Assembly: GCF_045287255.1 (NCBI RefSeq)
Contig: NZ_CP137142.1
Location: 2,418,001-2,482,000 of the forward strand
Length of the DNA stretch: 64,000 bases
Source: Henriciella sp045287255
GTDB taxonomy: Bacteria > Pseudomonadota > Alphaproteobacteria > Caulobacterales > Hyphomonadaceae
Direction: 5' to 3'
A program made the translations under genes and the position numbers. Each line of letters opens with the position of its first letter. The first letter of the stretch is position 1. Of the stretch, positions 35,966-44,519 are shown one piece after another. A model generated the notes under the pieces. It ran no database searches. It saw only the letters and a list, made by a program, of their open reading frames with translations, and was not told the DNA's origin.

Positions 35966-36011
35966 GCCCTCTGGCAAAGACTTGCATTTCGTGCTGAATT
36001 CGTGACGTTAA

Positions 36012-36039
36012 CGGCCCGCTTCTCTTGAGAGGCGGGCCG
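36012..36039. other. 13-bp hairpin between dnaA and dnaN
   Basis: CGGCCCGCTTCTC pairs with GAGAGGCGGGCCG (one G-T pair) around a TT loop. No T-run follows on either strand, so it is not a standard terminator. It may attenuate, pause or stabilise the dnaA-dnaN transcript. Confidence 0.6.
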
Positions 36040-36111
36040 ATTCGCCCCATGAGGCTAACAGACAGATAAAAGATAGACGACCGGGCAATCCGGCCCAGAA
36101 GGGATGATGAG

Positions 36112-37230
36112 ATGAAACTGACGATCGAACGCGGTGCGCTTCTGAATGCGCTTTCCCACGTGCAGAACGTTGTTGAGCGCCGGAACACGATCCCGATCCT
36201 GTCGAACATTCTGATGCAAGCTGAAAATGGTCAGGTCCGTTTCACCGCAACCGACCTTGATATCGAAGCCGTTGATACGGCCGATGCCAAGATTGACAGT
36301 GACGGTGCCGTCACCGCCCCGGCAGGAACTTTGTTCGACGTGGTTCGCAAGCTTCCGGCTGGCGCTGATGTTGAGCTGGAGCTGAACCCGGAAAACCGCC
36401 AGCTTTCGATCCATTCGGGTCGCTCGAAATTCTCGCTGCCAACCCTGCCAGCCAGCGACTTTCAGACCATGGTCGCCGATGATGATGCCACCACGTTTGA
36501 GATTGAGGCCGCCGATCTGCGTCGCCTGATCGACAAGACCCGGTTTGCCATCTCGACCGAAGAGACCCGCTATTACCTCAATGGTGTCTACCTGCACGCC
36601 GCAGAGACCGATAAAGGCCAGAAGCTGCGCGCCGTCGCCACGGATGGCCACCGCCTTGCCCTGTCTGAAGTCGATGCCCCGGAGGGATCTGAGTCTCTCG
36701 CCGGCGTGATTGTACCGCGCAAAGCCGTAGGGGAAGCCCGTCGCCTGATCGATAGTGTCGATGGCGATGTCAGCGTCTCGGTCTCTGAAACCAAAATACA
36801 GTTCAAGGCCGGGCAGGCCCAGCTGACCTCGAAACTGATCGATGGCTCTTTCCCGGACTATGCGCGCGTCATCCCAAAGGGGAACACCAAGGCCCTGATC
36901 ATCGACAATAAGCAATTCGAGGCCGCCGTGGATCGTGTCTCCACTGTTTCGGCAGAGCGCTCCCGCTCGGTAAAACTTTCCCTGTCCGAAGGCAAACTGA
37001 CCCTGGCGGTCAATAGCGCCGAAACCGGGCAAGGTCATGAAGAGATCGAATGTGATTATCAGGAAGATGGCATGGATATCGGCTTTAACGCCAAATACCT
37101 GCTCGACGTCACCGCGCAGATCGAAGCCGAAGACGCGCGCTTCCTGTTCAACGATCCAGCCAGCCCGGCCCTCGTCCTCGACCCCGGTGACGAAAGCGCC
37201 CAATACGTGCTGATGCCGCTGCGGGTGTAG
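36112..37230 (+). CDS. dnaN: DNA polymerase III beta sliding clamp DnaN
   Basis: 372 residues, the standard length. DnaN forms the ring clamp that tethers polymerase III to DNA. The N-terminus is typical (MKLTIERGALLNALSHVQNV, VERRNTIPILSNILM), with ATDLDIEA next. The middle has RYYLNGVYLHA and ATDGHRLALSEV, and the C-terminus ends VLMPLRV. Three similar clamp domains fit the length. It overlaps recF by one base, so the two are translationally coupled. Confidence 0.99.
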   Translation: MKLTIERGALLNALSHVQNVVERRNTIPILSNILMQAENGQVRFTATDLDIEAVDTADAKIDSDGAVTAPAGTLFDVVRKLPAGADVELELNPENRQLSIHSGRSKFSLPTLPASDFQTMVADDDATTFEIEAADLRRLIDKTRFAISTEETRYYLNGVYLHAAETDKGQKLRAVATDGHRLALSEVDAPEGSESLAGVIVPRKAVGEARRLIDSVDGDVSVSVSETKIQFKAGQAQLTSKLIDGSFPDYARVIPKGNTKALIIDNKQFEAAVDRVSTVSAERSRSVKLSLSEGKLTLAVNSAETGQGHEEIECDYQEDGMDIGFNAKYLLDVTAQIEAEDARFLFNDPASPALVLDPGDESAQYVLMPLRV

Positions 37231-38324
37231 TGACCGCCCTCACCCGACTTCGCCTGACGGATTTCCGCAGCCATGCGGCACTCGACCTGAAGCTCGATAC
37301 GCGGCCTGTGTGCCTGTATGGGCCGAATGGTGCGGGCAAGACCAATATCCTTGAAGCAATCAGCCAGCTCGGCCCTGGCCGCGGTCTTCGGGCCGCCGCT
37401 CTACCAGACATGACGCGGCATAATGCTCCGAATGGCTGGACCATCTCAGCCACGCTGGACAATGAGCAAAAGCTTGGTGTCGGGCTGGAACCGACCCAGA
37501 CCGGGCACAAGCGAACGATCCGTCTCGATAGCGCGCCCGCCACCGTCACTGATCTGGCTGAACTCATCCGCATTGTCTGGCTGACCCCGGACATGGACAG
37601 CGTGTTTCGCGGCGGGGCTTCGGATCGTCGCCGCTTCTTTGATCGCCAGGTCATGGCGCATATCCCAAGTCATGGCAGCGCCGCCAACCGCTATGAAAAG
37701 GCCATGCGCGAGCGTAATGCCTTGCTGGAGCGCGGTCGCGTCGATCCGGCTTGGGCGGATGCGATTGAGGGCCGTATGGCCGAAGCTGGCGCGCTGATCG
37801 CCGCCAATCGCGCCCGCGTCCTGACCCTGCTACAGGCCGCCGTCGATGCCCGACCCGAAGGCCATTTCCCCAAAGGTGATCTCGCCCTCACTGGCCCGGC
37901 TGAACAGGCCGCCACAGAGGGTGCAGGCATGATGGATATCGCCGATCTGATCGCCGAAGATCTCGCCAAGGGCCGCTACCGTGATCAGGCCGCCGGACGC
38001 ACCCTTTCCGGGCCGCACCGTACTGATCTGACCGTCATCCACCGCCCGACCGGCGCACCTGCCGGGCAAGCCTCCACAGGCCAGCAAAAGGCGCTATTGA
38101 TTGGCCTCATCCTCGCCAGTGCCCGTGCGCTTTGCGAGGATGGCGAGGGGCCAAGCCCGCTCATTCTGCTCGATGAAGCCGCTGCGCATCTCGACCGGGA
38201 CCGCCGCGCCGCCCTGTTCGATGAGTTGCTCTCGATTGGCGGGCAGGCCTGGCTCACCGGCACAGAAGACTATCTGTTCGAACCCTTTGGCGATCGCGCG
38301 CAAAAGGTAGAAATCAGCCCCTAA
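37230..38324 (+). CDS. recF: DNA repair and recombination protein RecF
   Basis: 364 residues from a GTG start overlapping the dnaN stop. RecF is an SMC-like ATPase that helps load RecA at gaps. Walker A is GPNGAGKTN (31-39), after LTDFRSHAALDLKL. The signature region (GRTLSGPHRTDL, then STGQQKALLIGLILA) and Walker B (PLILLDEAAAHLDRDRR) are present. It converges with hemN and overlaps its end by four bases. Confidence 0.98.
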   Translation: MTALTRLRLTDFRSHAALDLKLDTRPVCLYGPNGAGKTNILEAISQLGPGRGLRAAALPDMTRHNAPNGWTISATLDNEQKLGVGLEPTQTGHKRTIRLDSAPATVTDLAELIRIVWLTPDMDSVFRGGASDRRRFFDRQVMAHIPSHGSAANRYEKAMRERNALLERGRVDPAWADAIEGRMAEAGALIAANRARVLTLLQAAVDARPEGHFPKGDLALTGPAEQAATEGAGMMDIADLIAEDLAKGRYRDQAAGRTLSGPHRTDLTVIHRPTGAPAGQASTGQQKALLIGLILASARALCEDGEGPSPLILLDEAAAHLDRDRRAALFDELLSIGGQAWLTGTEDYLFEPFGDRAQKVEISP

Positions 38325-39673
38325 ACGGCAATCGCGTGTTTGCCTTGTCCGTCGCGTACGGAATAAGCATCAAACGCCTGGGCCACATTGCGCACCAGCA
38401 TGCGCGCATCCTCCGGCACGACAATGGTTTTCCCGACGATCACACATACCCCGGCATCGGCAAGATCCCGCATATGCGTCAAAGCCTCATCCAGCGCTCC
38501 CGGCTTCGCCCCCATTTCCGCGCACACCGCATCAAGATCGACACGCAGGTTACACATCAGGGCCTCAATCGCGCGGGCGCGTAAACGGTCCTCAGCCCCA
38601 ACCGCAACGCCACGGTCGGTCGGCAAGCGTCCATCATGAATGGCCTCGCTCCAGACATCGCTGCGTCGCGTGTTCTGCGCATAACCCTCGCGGAAGGCCG
38701 AGATTGAGCTTGGCCCGATCCCGATCAGCGTTTCATAAGGGTCATCAGTATAGCCCTGAAAGTTCCGGCGCAGGCGCCCTTCTCGTTGGGCAATAGCAAG
38801 CGGATCGCTTGGCAAAGCAAAATGGTCCAGTCCGATCCGGACATAGCCTTCTGCAATCAGCGCCCGGGCCGCCATATCGGCCTGTGTCGCGCGTTCCTTA
38901 AGCCCCGGCAAAGCCGCCTCATCAATCGCCCGCTGGTGCTTGGCAAACCAGGGGACATGCGCATAGCCAAAAACAGAAACCCGCTTGATCTGGTGATAAC
39001 CGCAAAACTCCGCCACTTCGATCACATCGGCGACAGTCTGATGCGGCAGACCATACATCAGGTCGACATTGATCGCACTAATACCGGCAATCTTGAGCGC
39101 CTCGACGCAATCTTCGACCATTTCACGGGGCTGAATACGATTCACGGCCTTTTGCACAATCGGGTCCAGCGTCTGCACGCCAAGGCTGGCCCGGTTCACA
39201 CCCGATGCGGCCATCGCCTTGACCCGTTCTGCCGTCAGCGAGCGCGGATCAAGCTCGACCGCAATCTCCGCACCATCCCGAACTTTCAGCGTTGCGCGGA
39301 CATGCTCGGTCAGCGCAAAGAAGTCATCGGCAGACAAGGCATTTGGTGACCCCCCGCCAAAGTGCAAATGCCCCACCCCGCCATGCGTGCCGAGCGCTTC
39401 AGCCCACAGGTCAATCTCACGGTGCACGGTGGAGACATAACGCGCGATCCGGTCATAGCCGTTCGGCACCGTCGTGTGACAGCCACAATACCAGCACAGC
39501 GCCTCACAGAAAGGCACATGCAGATAGGCACTGATCGGCGTTCGGGCGGGCGTTCTTCCCCCCCAGTCCAGAGCCTCTGTCAGGCCAACATCACCGCCAA
39601 ACTGCGCAGCGGTCGGGTAACTCGTATAGCGCGGCACATTGGCCGTGGCGAAGCCGGTCCAGTCCTGTCTCAT
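38321..39673 (-). CDS. hemN: Oxygen-independent coproporphyrinogen III dehydrogenase HemN
   Basis: 450 residues from the ATG at MRQDWTGF; a GTG eight codons upstream (39697) is an alternative. HemN is a radical SAM enzyme that decarboxylates two propionates in heme synthesis without oxygen. It has the family start VPRYTSYPTAAQF, the radical SAM cluster C-EAL-C-WY-C, then HFGGGSPNALSADDF, and VDLMYGLPHQT. The C-terminal HemN domain includes GYTDDPYETLIGIGPSSIS. The Cys-rich start marks true HemN rather than HemW. No clear FNR box was found in the 244-base gap before gyrB. Confidence 0.96.
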   Translation of the reverse strand: MRQDWTGFATANVPRYTSYPTAAQFGGDVGLTEALDWGGRTPARTPISAYLHVPFCEALCWYCGCHTTVPNGYDRIARYVSTVHREIDLWAEALGTHGGVGHLHFGGGSPNALSADDFFALTEHVRATLKVRDGAEIAVELDPRSLTAERVKAMAASGVNRASLGVQTLDPIVQKAVNRIQPREMVEDCVEALKIAGISAINVDLMYGLPHQTVADVIEVAEFCGYHQIKRVSVFGYAHVPWFAKHQRAIDEAALPGLKERATQADMAARALIAEGYVRIGLDHFALPSDPLAIAQREGRLRRNFQGYTDDPYETLIGIGPSSISAFREGYAQNTRRSDVWSEAIHDGRLPTDRGVAVGAEDRLRARAIEALMCNLRVDLDAVCAEMGAKPGALDEALTHMRDLADAGVCVIVGKTIVVPEDARMLVRNVAQAFDAYSVRDGQGKHAIAV

Positions 39674-39863
39674 GGGCGCGCTTATAAAGTCTGGCACTCA
39701 TCAGCGCTTACGCAAAACCCCCTAAAGCGACGGCGTGTCGCGGGCACTCACGATGCGGCCGAAGTAACTTTCTGCACCCAGCGCCAAACACACCGGTAAC
39801 ACACTGAAAGAAAAGGGTTTTTATCGGCTCAAAAACCATCCTCAGATTTCCCTTTTGTGACAA

Positions 39864-39886
39864 AATCCCTTATAAAAACAGGGATT
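39864..39886. promoter_or_regulatory. Inverted repeat around a TATAAA in the gyrB upstream region
   Basis: AATCCCT and AGGGATT (perfect 7-bp arms) flank TATAAAAAC, ending 31 bases before the gyrB ATG. TATAAA could be a -10 element, so a protein bound here would block the gyrB promoter. No good -35 was seen at the proper spacing. Confidence 0.4.
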
Positions 39887-39917
39887 AAAACGAATCAGAA
39901 GATTGGCAGGCTTTTCA

Positions 39918-42356
39918 ATGGCTGAAGCGGCGGAAAACAACCCTGAATATGGCGCGGACAGTATCAAGGTTCTCAAAGGCCTTGAGGCGGTTCGCAAGCG
40001 CCCTGGTATGTACATTGGTGATACCGATGACGGGTCAGGCCTGCACCACATGATTTACGAAGTCGTCGACAATGCGATCGACGAAGCCCTTGCGGGTCAT
40101 GCCGATGAAGTGACCGTCACCCTGCACCCTGATGGCAGTGCCGAGATTACCGATAATGGCCGCGGCATCCCGGTCGGCCAACATGCCACAGAGGGCCGCT
40201 CCGCCGCTGAGGTCATCATGACCGAGCTGCATGCGGGCGGGAAATTTGACAGCAATTCCTACAAGGTCTCCGGCGGCTTGCACGGGGTTGGCGTTTCGGT
40301 TGTGAACGCGCTCTCCGATTGGCTCGACCTGAAAATCCACCGCGATGGCAGCGAGCATTATGTCCGCTTCGTTGATGGCGGGCGCACAGAAGCCCCCCTC
40401 GCTGTTATCGGCACCAGCCCAACCAAAGAAGACGGCACGCCTTACACAGGCACAGCTGTGCGTTTCATGGTCTCTGCGGCGACCTTCACGATGACGGAGT
40501 ATAACCGCAAGACGCTGGAGCATCGTCTGCGCGAGCTGGCCTTCCTGAACTCTGGTGTCCGCATCGTCTTTCGCGACCTGCGTGAGGCCGAACCCTATGA
40601 GGCTGTGCTGGAATATGAGGGCGGCGTCTCTGCCTTCGTTCAGCACCTCAATACGACGAAACAAGCGCTGATCCCGGAAACCATCTTCGTCACTGGCGAA
40701 AAAGACGGCATCACGGTCGAGGCGGCCCTCGAGTGGACGGACGCCTATCACGAGAACGTCCTCTGTTTCACCAACAATATCCCACAGCGCGATGGCGGAA
40801 CCCACCTGGCGGGCTTCCGGGGTGCCCTGACCCGGATCATCAACAAGTATGCGACTGAAACCGGCATCGCCAAAAAAGAAAAAGTCGACATTTCCGGCGA
40901 TGATGCCCGTGAAGGCCTGACCTGCGTTCTCTCGGTCAAAGTGCCCGACCCAAAATTCAGCTCCCAGACTAAAGACAAGCTGGTCTCCTCAGAGGTGCGC
41001 CCGGTGGTTGAGAGCCTGATGCACGAAAAACTCGCCGAGTGGTTCGAGGAGCACCCCAAAGAAGCCGTCGCGGTGATGACCAAGATCGTCGAGGCCGCTG
41101 CTGCGCGCGAGGCCGCCCGTAAGGCGCGCGAACTGACCCGCCGCAAGGGTGCACTCGACATCACGTCCTTGCCCGGCAAGCTCGCTGACTGTCAGGAAAA
41201 AGACCCGGCCAAGTCTGAAATCTTCATCGTGGAGGGTGATTCCGCGGGTGGCTCAGCCAAGCAGGGCCGCGACCGCTCCAATCAGGCCATCCTGCCCCTG
41301 CGCGGGAAAATCCTTAATGTTGAGCGCGCCCGCTTCGACAAGATGCTGTCCTCAGATCAGGTCGGTACCCTGATCACCGCCCTTGGCACTGGCATTGGCC
41401 GCGACGATCCGGACAAAGGCGGCTTCAACCTCGAAAAGCTGCGCTACCACAAGATCGTCATCATGACCGACGCCGACGTTGACGGCGCCCACATTCGGAC
41501 CCTTTTGCTGACCTTCTTCTATCGTCAGATGCCGGAAGTCATCGATCATGGCTATCTCTACATCGCCCAGCCGCCACTTTACAAAGTCATGCGCGGCAAG
41601 TCCGAGCGCTACCTCAAAGACGATGATGAGTTAAACGCCTATCTCATCGATGAGGGCACCGATGGTGAAGCCCTGATCCTCGCTGACGGCACTCAGATTG
41701 CGGGGGAAGACCTCCGCGACCGTGTTCGCTCGGCGGCCCAGTTCAAACAGGCCCTGTGGCGCCTTTCCCTGCGTGCGCCGGGTGACATTGTTGAGCAGGC
41801 CGCGATTGCCGGGGCCCTCGCCCCCGGTGCCTCTGCTGACGAAGCTGCGGCCACGGCGGCGCGCCTCAACCTGATCGCCGAAGAAGGCGAAGATACCTGG
41901 GTTGGCAAGTTTGAAGACGGCAACCTGACGCTCAGCCGTGAGGTCCGCGGGGTCGAGGAAAAAGCTGTTCTGGATCAACAGATGCTCGCCAGTTCAGACG
42001 CTGTGCGCCTCAACAATATCGCCGCGCAAATCCGCCCGATCTATGTTGAGACCAGCATACTGCGCAACGAAAAGTCCGGTGAGTTTACCGTAACCGGGCC
42101 GGTCAGTCTGCTCACCGCTGTGCTCGATTCCGGTCGAAAAGGCCTGAAAATTCAGCGCTATAAGGGTCTGGGCGAAATGAATGCCGACCAACTGTGGGAA
42201 ACCACACTGGATGCCAATGCGCGCACGCTCCTACAGGTCAAAGTCGACGACGCCATGGAAGCGGGCGACATGTTCTCCCGCCTCATGGGCGACGTCGTCG
42301 AGCCCCGCCGCGAATTCATCCAGGCCAACGCGCTCGAGGCGGAGGTGGATGTTTAG
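39918..42356 (+). CDS. gyrB: DNA gyrase subunit B
   Basis: 812 residues from the ATG; a TTG five codons upstream is less likely. GyrB is the ATPase and TOPRIM subunit of gyrase. The GHKL ATP site is seen in GLEAVRKRPGMYIGDTDDGS, GLHHMIYEVVDNAIDEA, DNGRGIPV and GGLHGVGVSVVNALS. TOPRIM motifs are VEGDSAGGSAKQGRDR, PLRGKILNVERA and DADVDGAHIRTLLLTF. The C-terminus has the QRYKGLGEMNADQLWETTLD segment. An in-frame insertion-like region (about 590-670) after the TOPRIM domain is typical of proteobacterial GyrB. Confidence 0.99.
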   Translation: MAEAAENNPEYGADSIKVLKGLEAVRKRPGMYIGDTDDGSGLHHMIYEVVDNAIDEALAGHADEVTVTLHPDGSAEITDNGRGIPVGQHATEGRSAAEVIMTELHAGGKFDSNSYKVSGGLHGVGVSVVNALSDWLDLKIHRDGSEHYVRFVDGGRTEAPLAVIGTSPTKEDGTPYTGTAVRFMVSAATFTMTEYNRKTLEHRLRELAFLNSGVRIVFRDLREAEPYEAVLEYEGGVSAFVQHLNTTKQALIPETIFVTGEKDGITVEAALEWTDAYHENVLCFTNNIPQRDGGTHLAGFRGALTRIINKYATETGIAKKEKVDISGDDAREGLTCVLSVKVPDPKFSSQTKDKLVSSEVRPVVESLMHEKLAEWFEEHPKEAVAVMTKIVEAAAAREAARKARELTRRKGALDITSLPGKLADCQEKDPAKSEIFIVEGDSAGGSAKQGRDRSNQAILPLRGKILNVERARFDKMLSSDQVGTLITALGTGIGRDDPDKGGFNLEKLRYHKIVIMTDADVDGAHIRTLLLTFFYRQMPEVIDHGYLYIAQPPLYKVMRGKSERYLKDDDELNAYLIDEGTDGEALILADGTQIAGEDLRDRVRSAAQFKQALWRLSLRAPGDIVEQAAIAGALAPGASADEAAATAARLNLIAEEGEDTWVGKFEDGNLTLSREVRGVEEKAVLDQQMLASSDAVRLNNIAAQIRPIYVETSILRNEKSGEFTVTGPVSLLTAVLDSGRKGLKIQRYKGLGEMNADQLWETTLDANARTLLQVKVDDAMEAGDMFSRLMGDVVEPRREFIQANALEAEVDV

Positions 42357-42951
42357 GCTTTGTGCTCTTGTTTCTCTACTCACCATTGGTGGTTGCTATG
42401 GCGGCGAAGAACGAAGCCAAACAATTCGGGTTGTTACGCATTTTGAACTCAATCGCGACGCCTTTAAAACTCTGGAAGAAGCGCTTCTTAGCGACCCAGA
42501 CGTTGAAAGCGTTGTTGCCTGCCCCAAAGCTGGTGACCGAAGCTGTTTCATAAGGGTTGAACCAGCAAGCGCCGAAGAACTTGCTCATGAAACAAAGTTT
42601 GAACCGCTTATTCAGGCCTTGAACTTTCCGCGATCTGTCTTCTTCGAGCGCAGAGGTGAGAGTCTATTCCACATCCCGAATATGGGTGCCTCAACCAAAG
42701 GTGATTATGAGATCAACGCTGCAATGTGGCTCAGGCCGGAACGAACGTCGGACATGCCCCTTTGTATGGATTATACGCCCATAGGCTACAGCTACGCATG
42801 TAGAATAGAGCTTGATGAGAGCTGGTCACTTGAATGGACTGGCTCAAATATGAAAATGTTCAGAGCATGCCATGATTATGAGATAAGTCGTGACGCGTTC
42901 ACCCGATGCATAGATGCGTTGGAAGCCGACGCCCTCAATCAAAACCCATAA
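42349..42951 (+). CDS. Lipoprotein of unknown function overlapping gyrB
   Basis: 200 residues. The ATG lies within the last codons of gyrB (8-base overlap, ATGTTTAG) and has GGAGG at 42341-42345. A short hydrophobic start with a lipobox (LCALVSLLTIGGC, Cys16) predicts a lipoprotein. The mature part has paired cysteines (CPKAGDRSC; later CMDYTPIGYSYAC and two more), possibly disulfides. I do not recognise a family. Codons end in A or T far more often than in gyrB, which suggests separate ancestry. A longer ORF in this frame reaching back to 42181 is an artefact over gyrB. Confidence 0.75.
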   Translation: MFRLCALVSLLTIGGCYGGEERSQTIRVVTHFELNRDAFKTLEEALLSDPDVESVVACPKAGDRSCFIRVEPASAEELAHETKFEPLIQALNFPRSVFFERRGESLFHIPNMGASTKGDYEINAAMWLRPERTSDMPLCMDYTPIGYSYACRIELDESWSLEWTGSNMKMFRACHDYEISRDAFTRCIDALEADALNQNP

Positions 42952-42979
42952 GTAAGTATAGTATCTCTCCCCTTCCGCT

Positions 42980-43010
42980 CTCCACGGCTGAGCTTGCTCA
43001 GACCGTGGAG
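42980..43010. repeat. Strong hairpin downstream of the gyrB-linked lipoprotein gene
   Basis: CTCCACGG-CTGAGC pairs with GCTCAG-A-CCGTGGAG, a 14-bp stem with a single bulged A and a very small loop. The downstream sequence on the plus strand is pyrimidine-rich (CCTATCTCC) but lacks a T-run. It may still slow or end gyrB-operon transcription. Confidence 0.6.
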
Positions 43011-43085
43011 CCTATCTCCTGCTGTCTCTTTAAAGGTAAGGAGCCATGGCTACGCCTTATCCCGGTCGAACCCACAGGTGATGGA

Positions 43086-43106
43086 TTGCACGGTCAAGCC
43101 GCGCAA
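43086..43106. repeat. REP-like palindromic element
   Basis: TTGCACGG-TCAAG-CCGCGCAA forms an 8-bp stem with one A-C mismatch. The pattern resembles the dispersed alphaproteobacterial palindromes of type GATTGCCCGGTCAAGCCGGG, known from memory. Only one copy was noticed in the window. Confidence 0.45.
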
Positions 43107-43385
43107 AGCGTGTTGAGAGTATGTGCCCGATAATCTCTCCTCCCCCTTATCCTCTCCCATATAATGCCTGCTATCTCCCCCTGATGCAGGGCTGATCGCG
43201 AACGGCGTGATTTGGGGGCAGAGCGGTGGTCTGTTGCTGCTTGATGCGCGCCGAATGCATCAGCGCGGTGACAGTCGGGTGGTGATGGCGCGAGGGGGTG
43301 AGCGATCTCAGCCTCGAGAAGCGCTAAAGCCCGGACCTGTGCTGGTGAAAGCTGCATGGGAAACAACCGAAAATACGCCACCGCG

Positions 43386-43476
43386 GGCGCGCTCAGCTTG
43401 GGCGCTATAGGCTTGTCGTGAGGCAAGCAGTCATGTCGCGTGCAATCTGAGCGCGCCTAAAGTCCTGTATAGCGCC
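43386..43476. repeat. Two interlocked perfect inverted repeats (A-B-A'-B')
   Basis: Arm A GGCGCGCTCAG (43386-43396) matches A' CTGAGCGCGCC (43447-43457). Arm B GGCGCTATA (43401-43409) matches B' TATAGCGCC (43468-43476). The order A-B-A'-B' means both stems can form together only as a pseudoknot, or alternately. A small GCTTG/CAAGC stem lies between B and A'. Confidence 0.65.
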
Positions 43477-43530
43477 AAGGGGAGGCCCTGTGGCGGGTTT
43501 GGCGCTGGGCCGAGCGGTACTCGCCGTCGA

Positions 43531-44385
43531 TCAGTCGCCGCTCCAACCCGGGCCGGCTTCACCTTTTTGAAGCTGGCGCACCTCTTCAACGCTGGCCGGT
43601 GGGTTGAGCCACATTGGGCGTTCTGCCTTGGCCCAGTCGAGCATTTGCTGCGGGAACTCACTGTGCGATTCAACCCGCCAGGAGTGGAGATGCGTGATCG
43701 ACTGGCCACCGCCAGCCCAGGCCGGAAGCTTGCCATAACGCTGCCAGGTCATCTGGTGGGGTTCATCAACTGTGCCCTCAGGCTGGATGAAGAAGTCATA
43801 ATTCTCCCACGCCTCATATTGCGCGCCGGAAGGGAGCGGGAAGTCGAGGAAAACCGCTGCATTGTAAATGTAGCCACTGCCCATCTTGCGATATGGAATA
43901 CCGGATTTCGCCTCAATGACGCGGACCTTATCACCAACGCCCTGCTCAACATCGCCGTAGATTTTATCATCCTCAAGGCGATAGGTGATCATCTGATACG
44001 GGTACGCAATCGGCACCACGGTCTCGCCATTATACTCGGTCAGAACCTCGCCTGTATCCTTGTCGGTGTAAGCAAAAGTCTTGCGGGTCAGGTGAATGAT
44101 TTTGCCATCGGCGTCCTCAGGCCAGATCACAGTCGAACTGTCAAAGCCGATCATACCAAACAGCTTTTCACCCGACGGATAAGCATAGACACCGCCCTCA
44201 GAGACCCAATGCACGGCCTCACCCGTTCCCGCACGCGCGGTCACCCAAGTCCGCAGCGCATCCGGGGCCGCAATATAGGATGCTGTTTCCATATTCGGGT
44301 TCGGTGCCACCTGATCAGGCTCGGCCTGACTGGCCCCTGCAATCAAAAGAAGGGCAGCCGCAGCGCATGTTGTTTGCTTGATCAT
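43531..44385 (-). CDS. Secreted DUF1838-like protein
   Basis: 284 residues with a signal peptide (CAAAALLLIAGASQAE). The mature sequence has many aromatic and charged residues and segments such as AVHWVSEGGVYAYPSGEKLF, HQMTWQRYGKLPAWAGGGQS and ITHLHSWRVESHSEFPQQML, which match my memory of DUF1838 proteins. Function unknown; a role in small-molecule or aromatic metabolism is sometimes guessed from context elsewhere. GGAGAC precedes the ATG. A likely promoter lies at 44461-44489. It follows an S41 peptidase gene on the same strand, 134 bases upstream. Confidence 0.7.
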   Translation of the reverse strand: MIKQTTCAAAALLLIAGASQAEPDQVAPNPNMETASYIAAPDALRTWVTARAGTGEAVHWVSEGGVYAYPSGEKLFGMIGFDSSTVIWPEDADGKIIHLTRKTFAYTDKDTGEVLTEYNGETVVPIAYPYQMITYRLEDDKIYGDVEQGVGDKVRVIEAKSGIPYRKMGSGYIYNAAVFLDFPLPSGAQYEAWENYDFFIQPEGTVDEPHQMTWQRYGKLPAWAGGGQSITHLHSWRVESHSEFPQQMLDWAKAERPMWLNPPASVEEVRQLQKGEAGPGWSGD

Positions 44386-44460
44386 AAGTGTCTCCTATCA
44401 GCGCAAAGATGGCCTTTCACGCCTTCCCAAATATCGGTTCAATTCCTCTAATCCTTAAAT

Positions 44461-44489
44461 GATATATCTTTTAGATTTTTCGCTGGCAA
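44461..44489 (-). promoter_or_regulatory. Predicted sigma70-type promoter of the DUF1838-like gene
   Basis: Read leftward: TTGCCA (44489-44484), 17 bases, TATATC (44466-44461). The -35 is 5 of 6 and the -10 is 4 of 6 with correct spacing, about 75 bases before the start codon. Confidence 0.45.
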
Positions 44490-44519
44490 GCCTGCACAGA
44501 TGAACAAACCAAGCCTCCT

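Larger units (their letters stand above)
42952..43530. other. 579-base gene-free region with multiple inverted repeats
   Basis: No convincing gene was found in this stretch. A leftward 110-codon ORF (43094-43426) has low-complexity Arg/Ala/His sequence and no ribosome site. The region contains a hairpin at 42980-43010, a REP-like palindrome at 43086-43106 and two interlocked inverted repeats at 43386-43476, listed separately. It could hold a structured RNA, a decayed mobile element or repeat debris. Confidence 0.5.

Noticed and set aside
36055..37203. Leftward 382-codon ORF across dnaN
   Set aside because: Antisense shadow of the beta clamp gene; no ribosome site or motif.
42181..42348. Upstream extension of the gyrB-linked lipoprotein
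   Set aside because: Frame-shifted reading of gyrB; the lipoprotein signal begins at the later ATG with its own GGAGG.
43060..43085. Possible tRNA T-arm-like sequence (GGTCGAACCC)
   Set aside because: No matching acceptor, anticodon or D arms around it.
43094..43426. Leftward 110-codon ORF in the gene-free region
   Set aside because: Low-complexity Arg/Ala/His sequence ending in the REP-like element; no ribosome site. Treated as noncoding.
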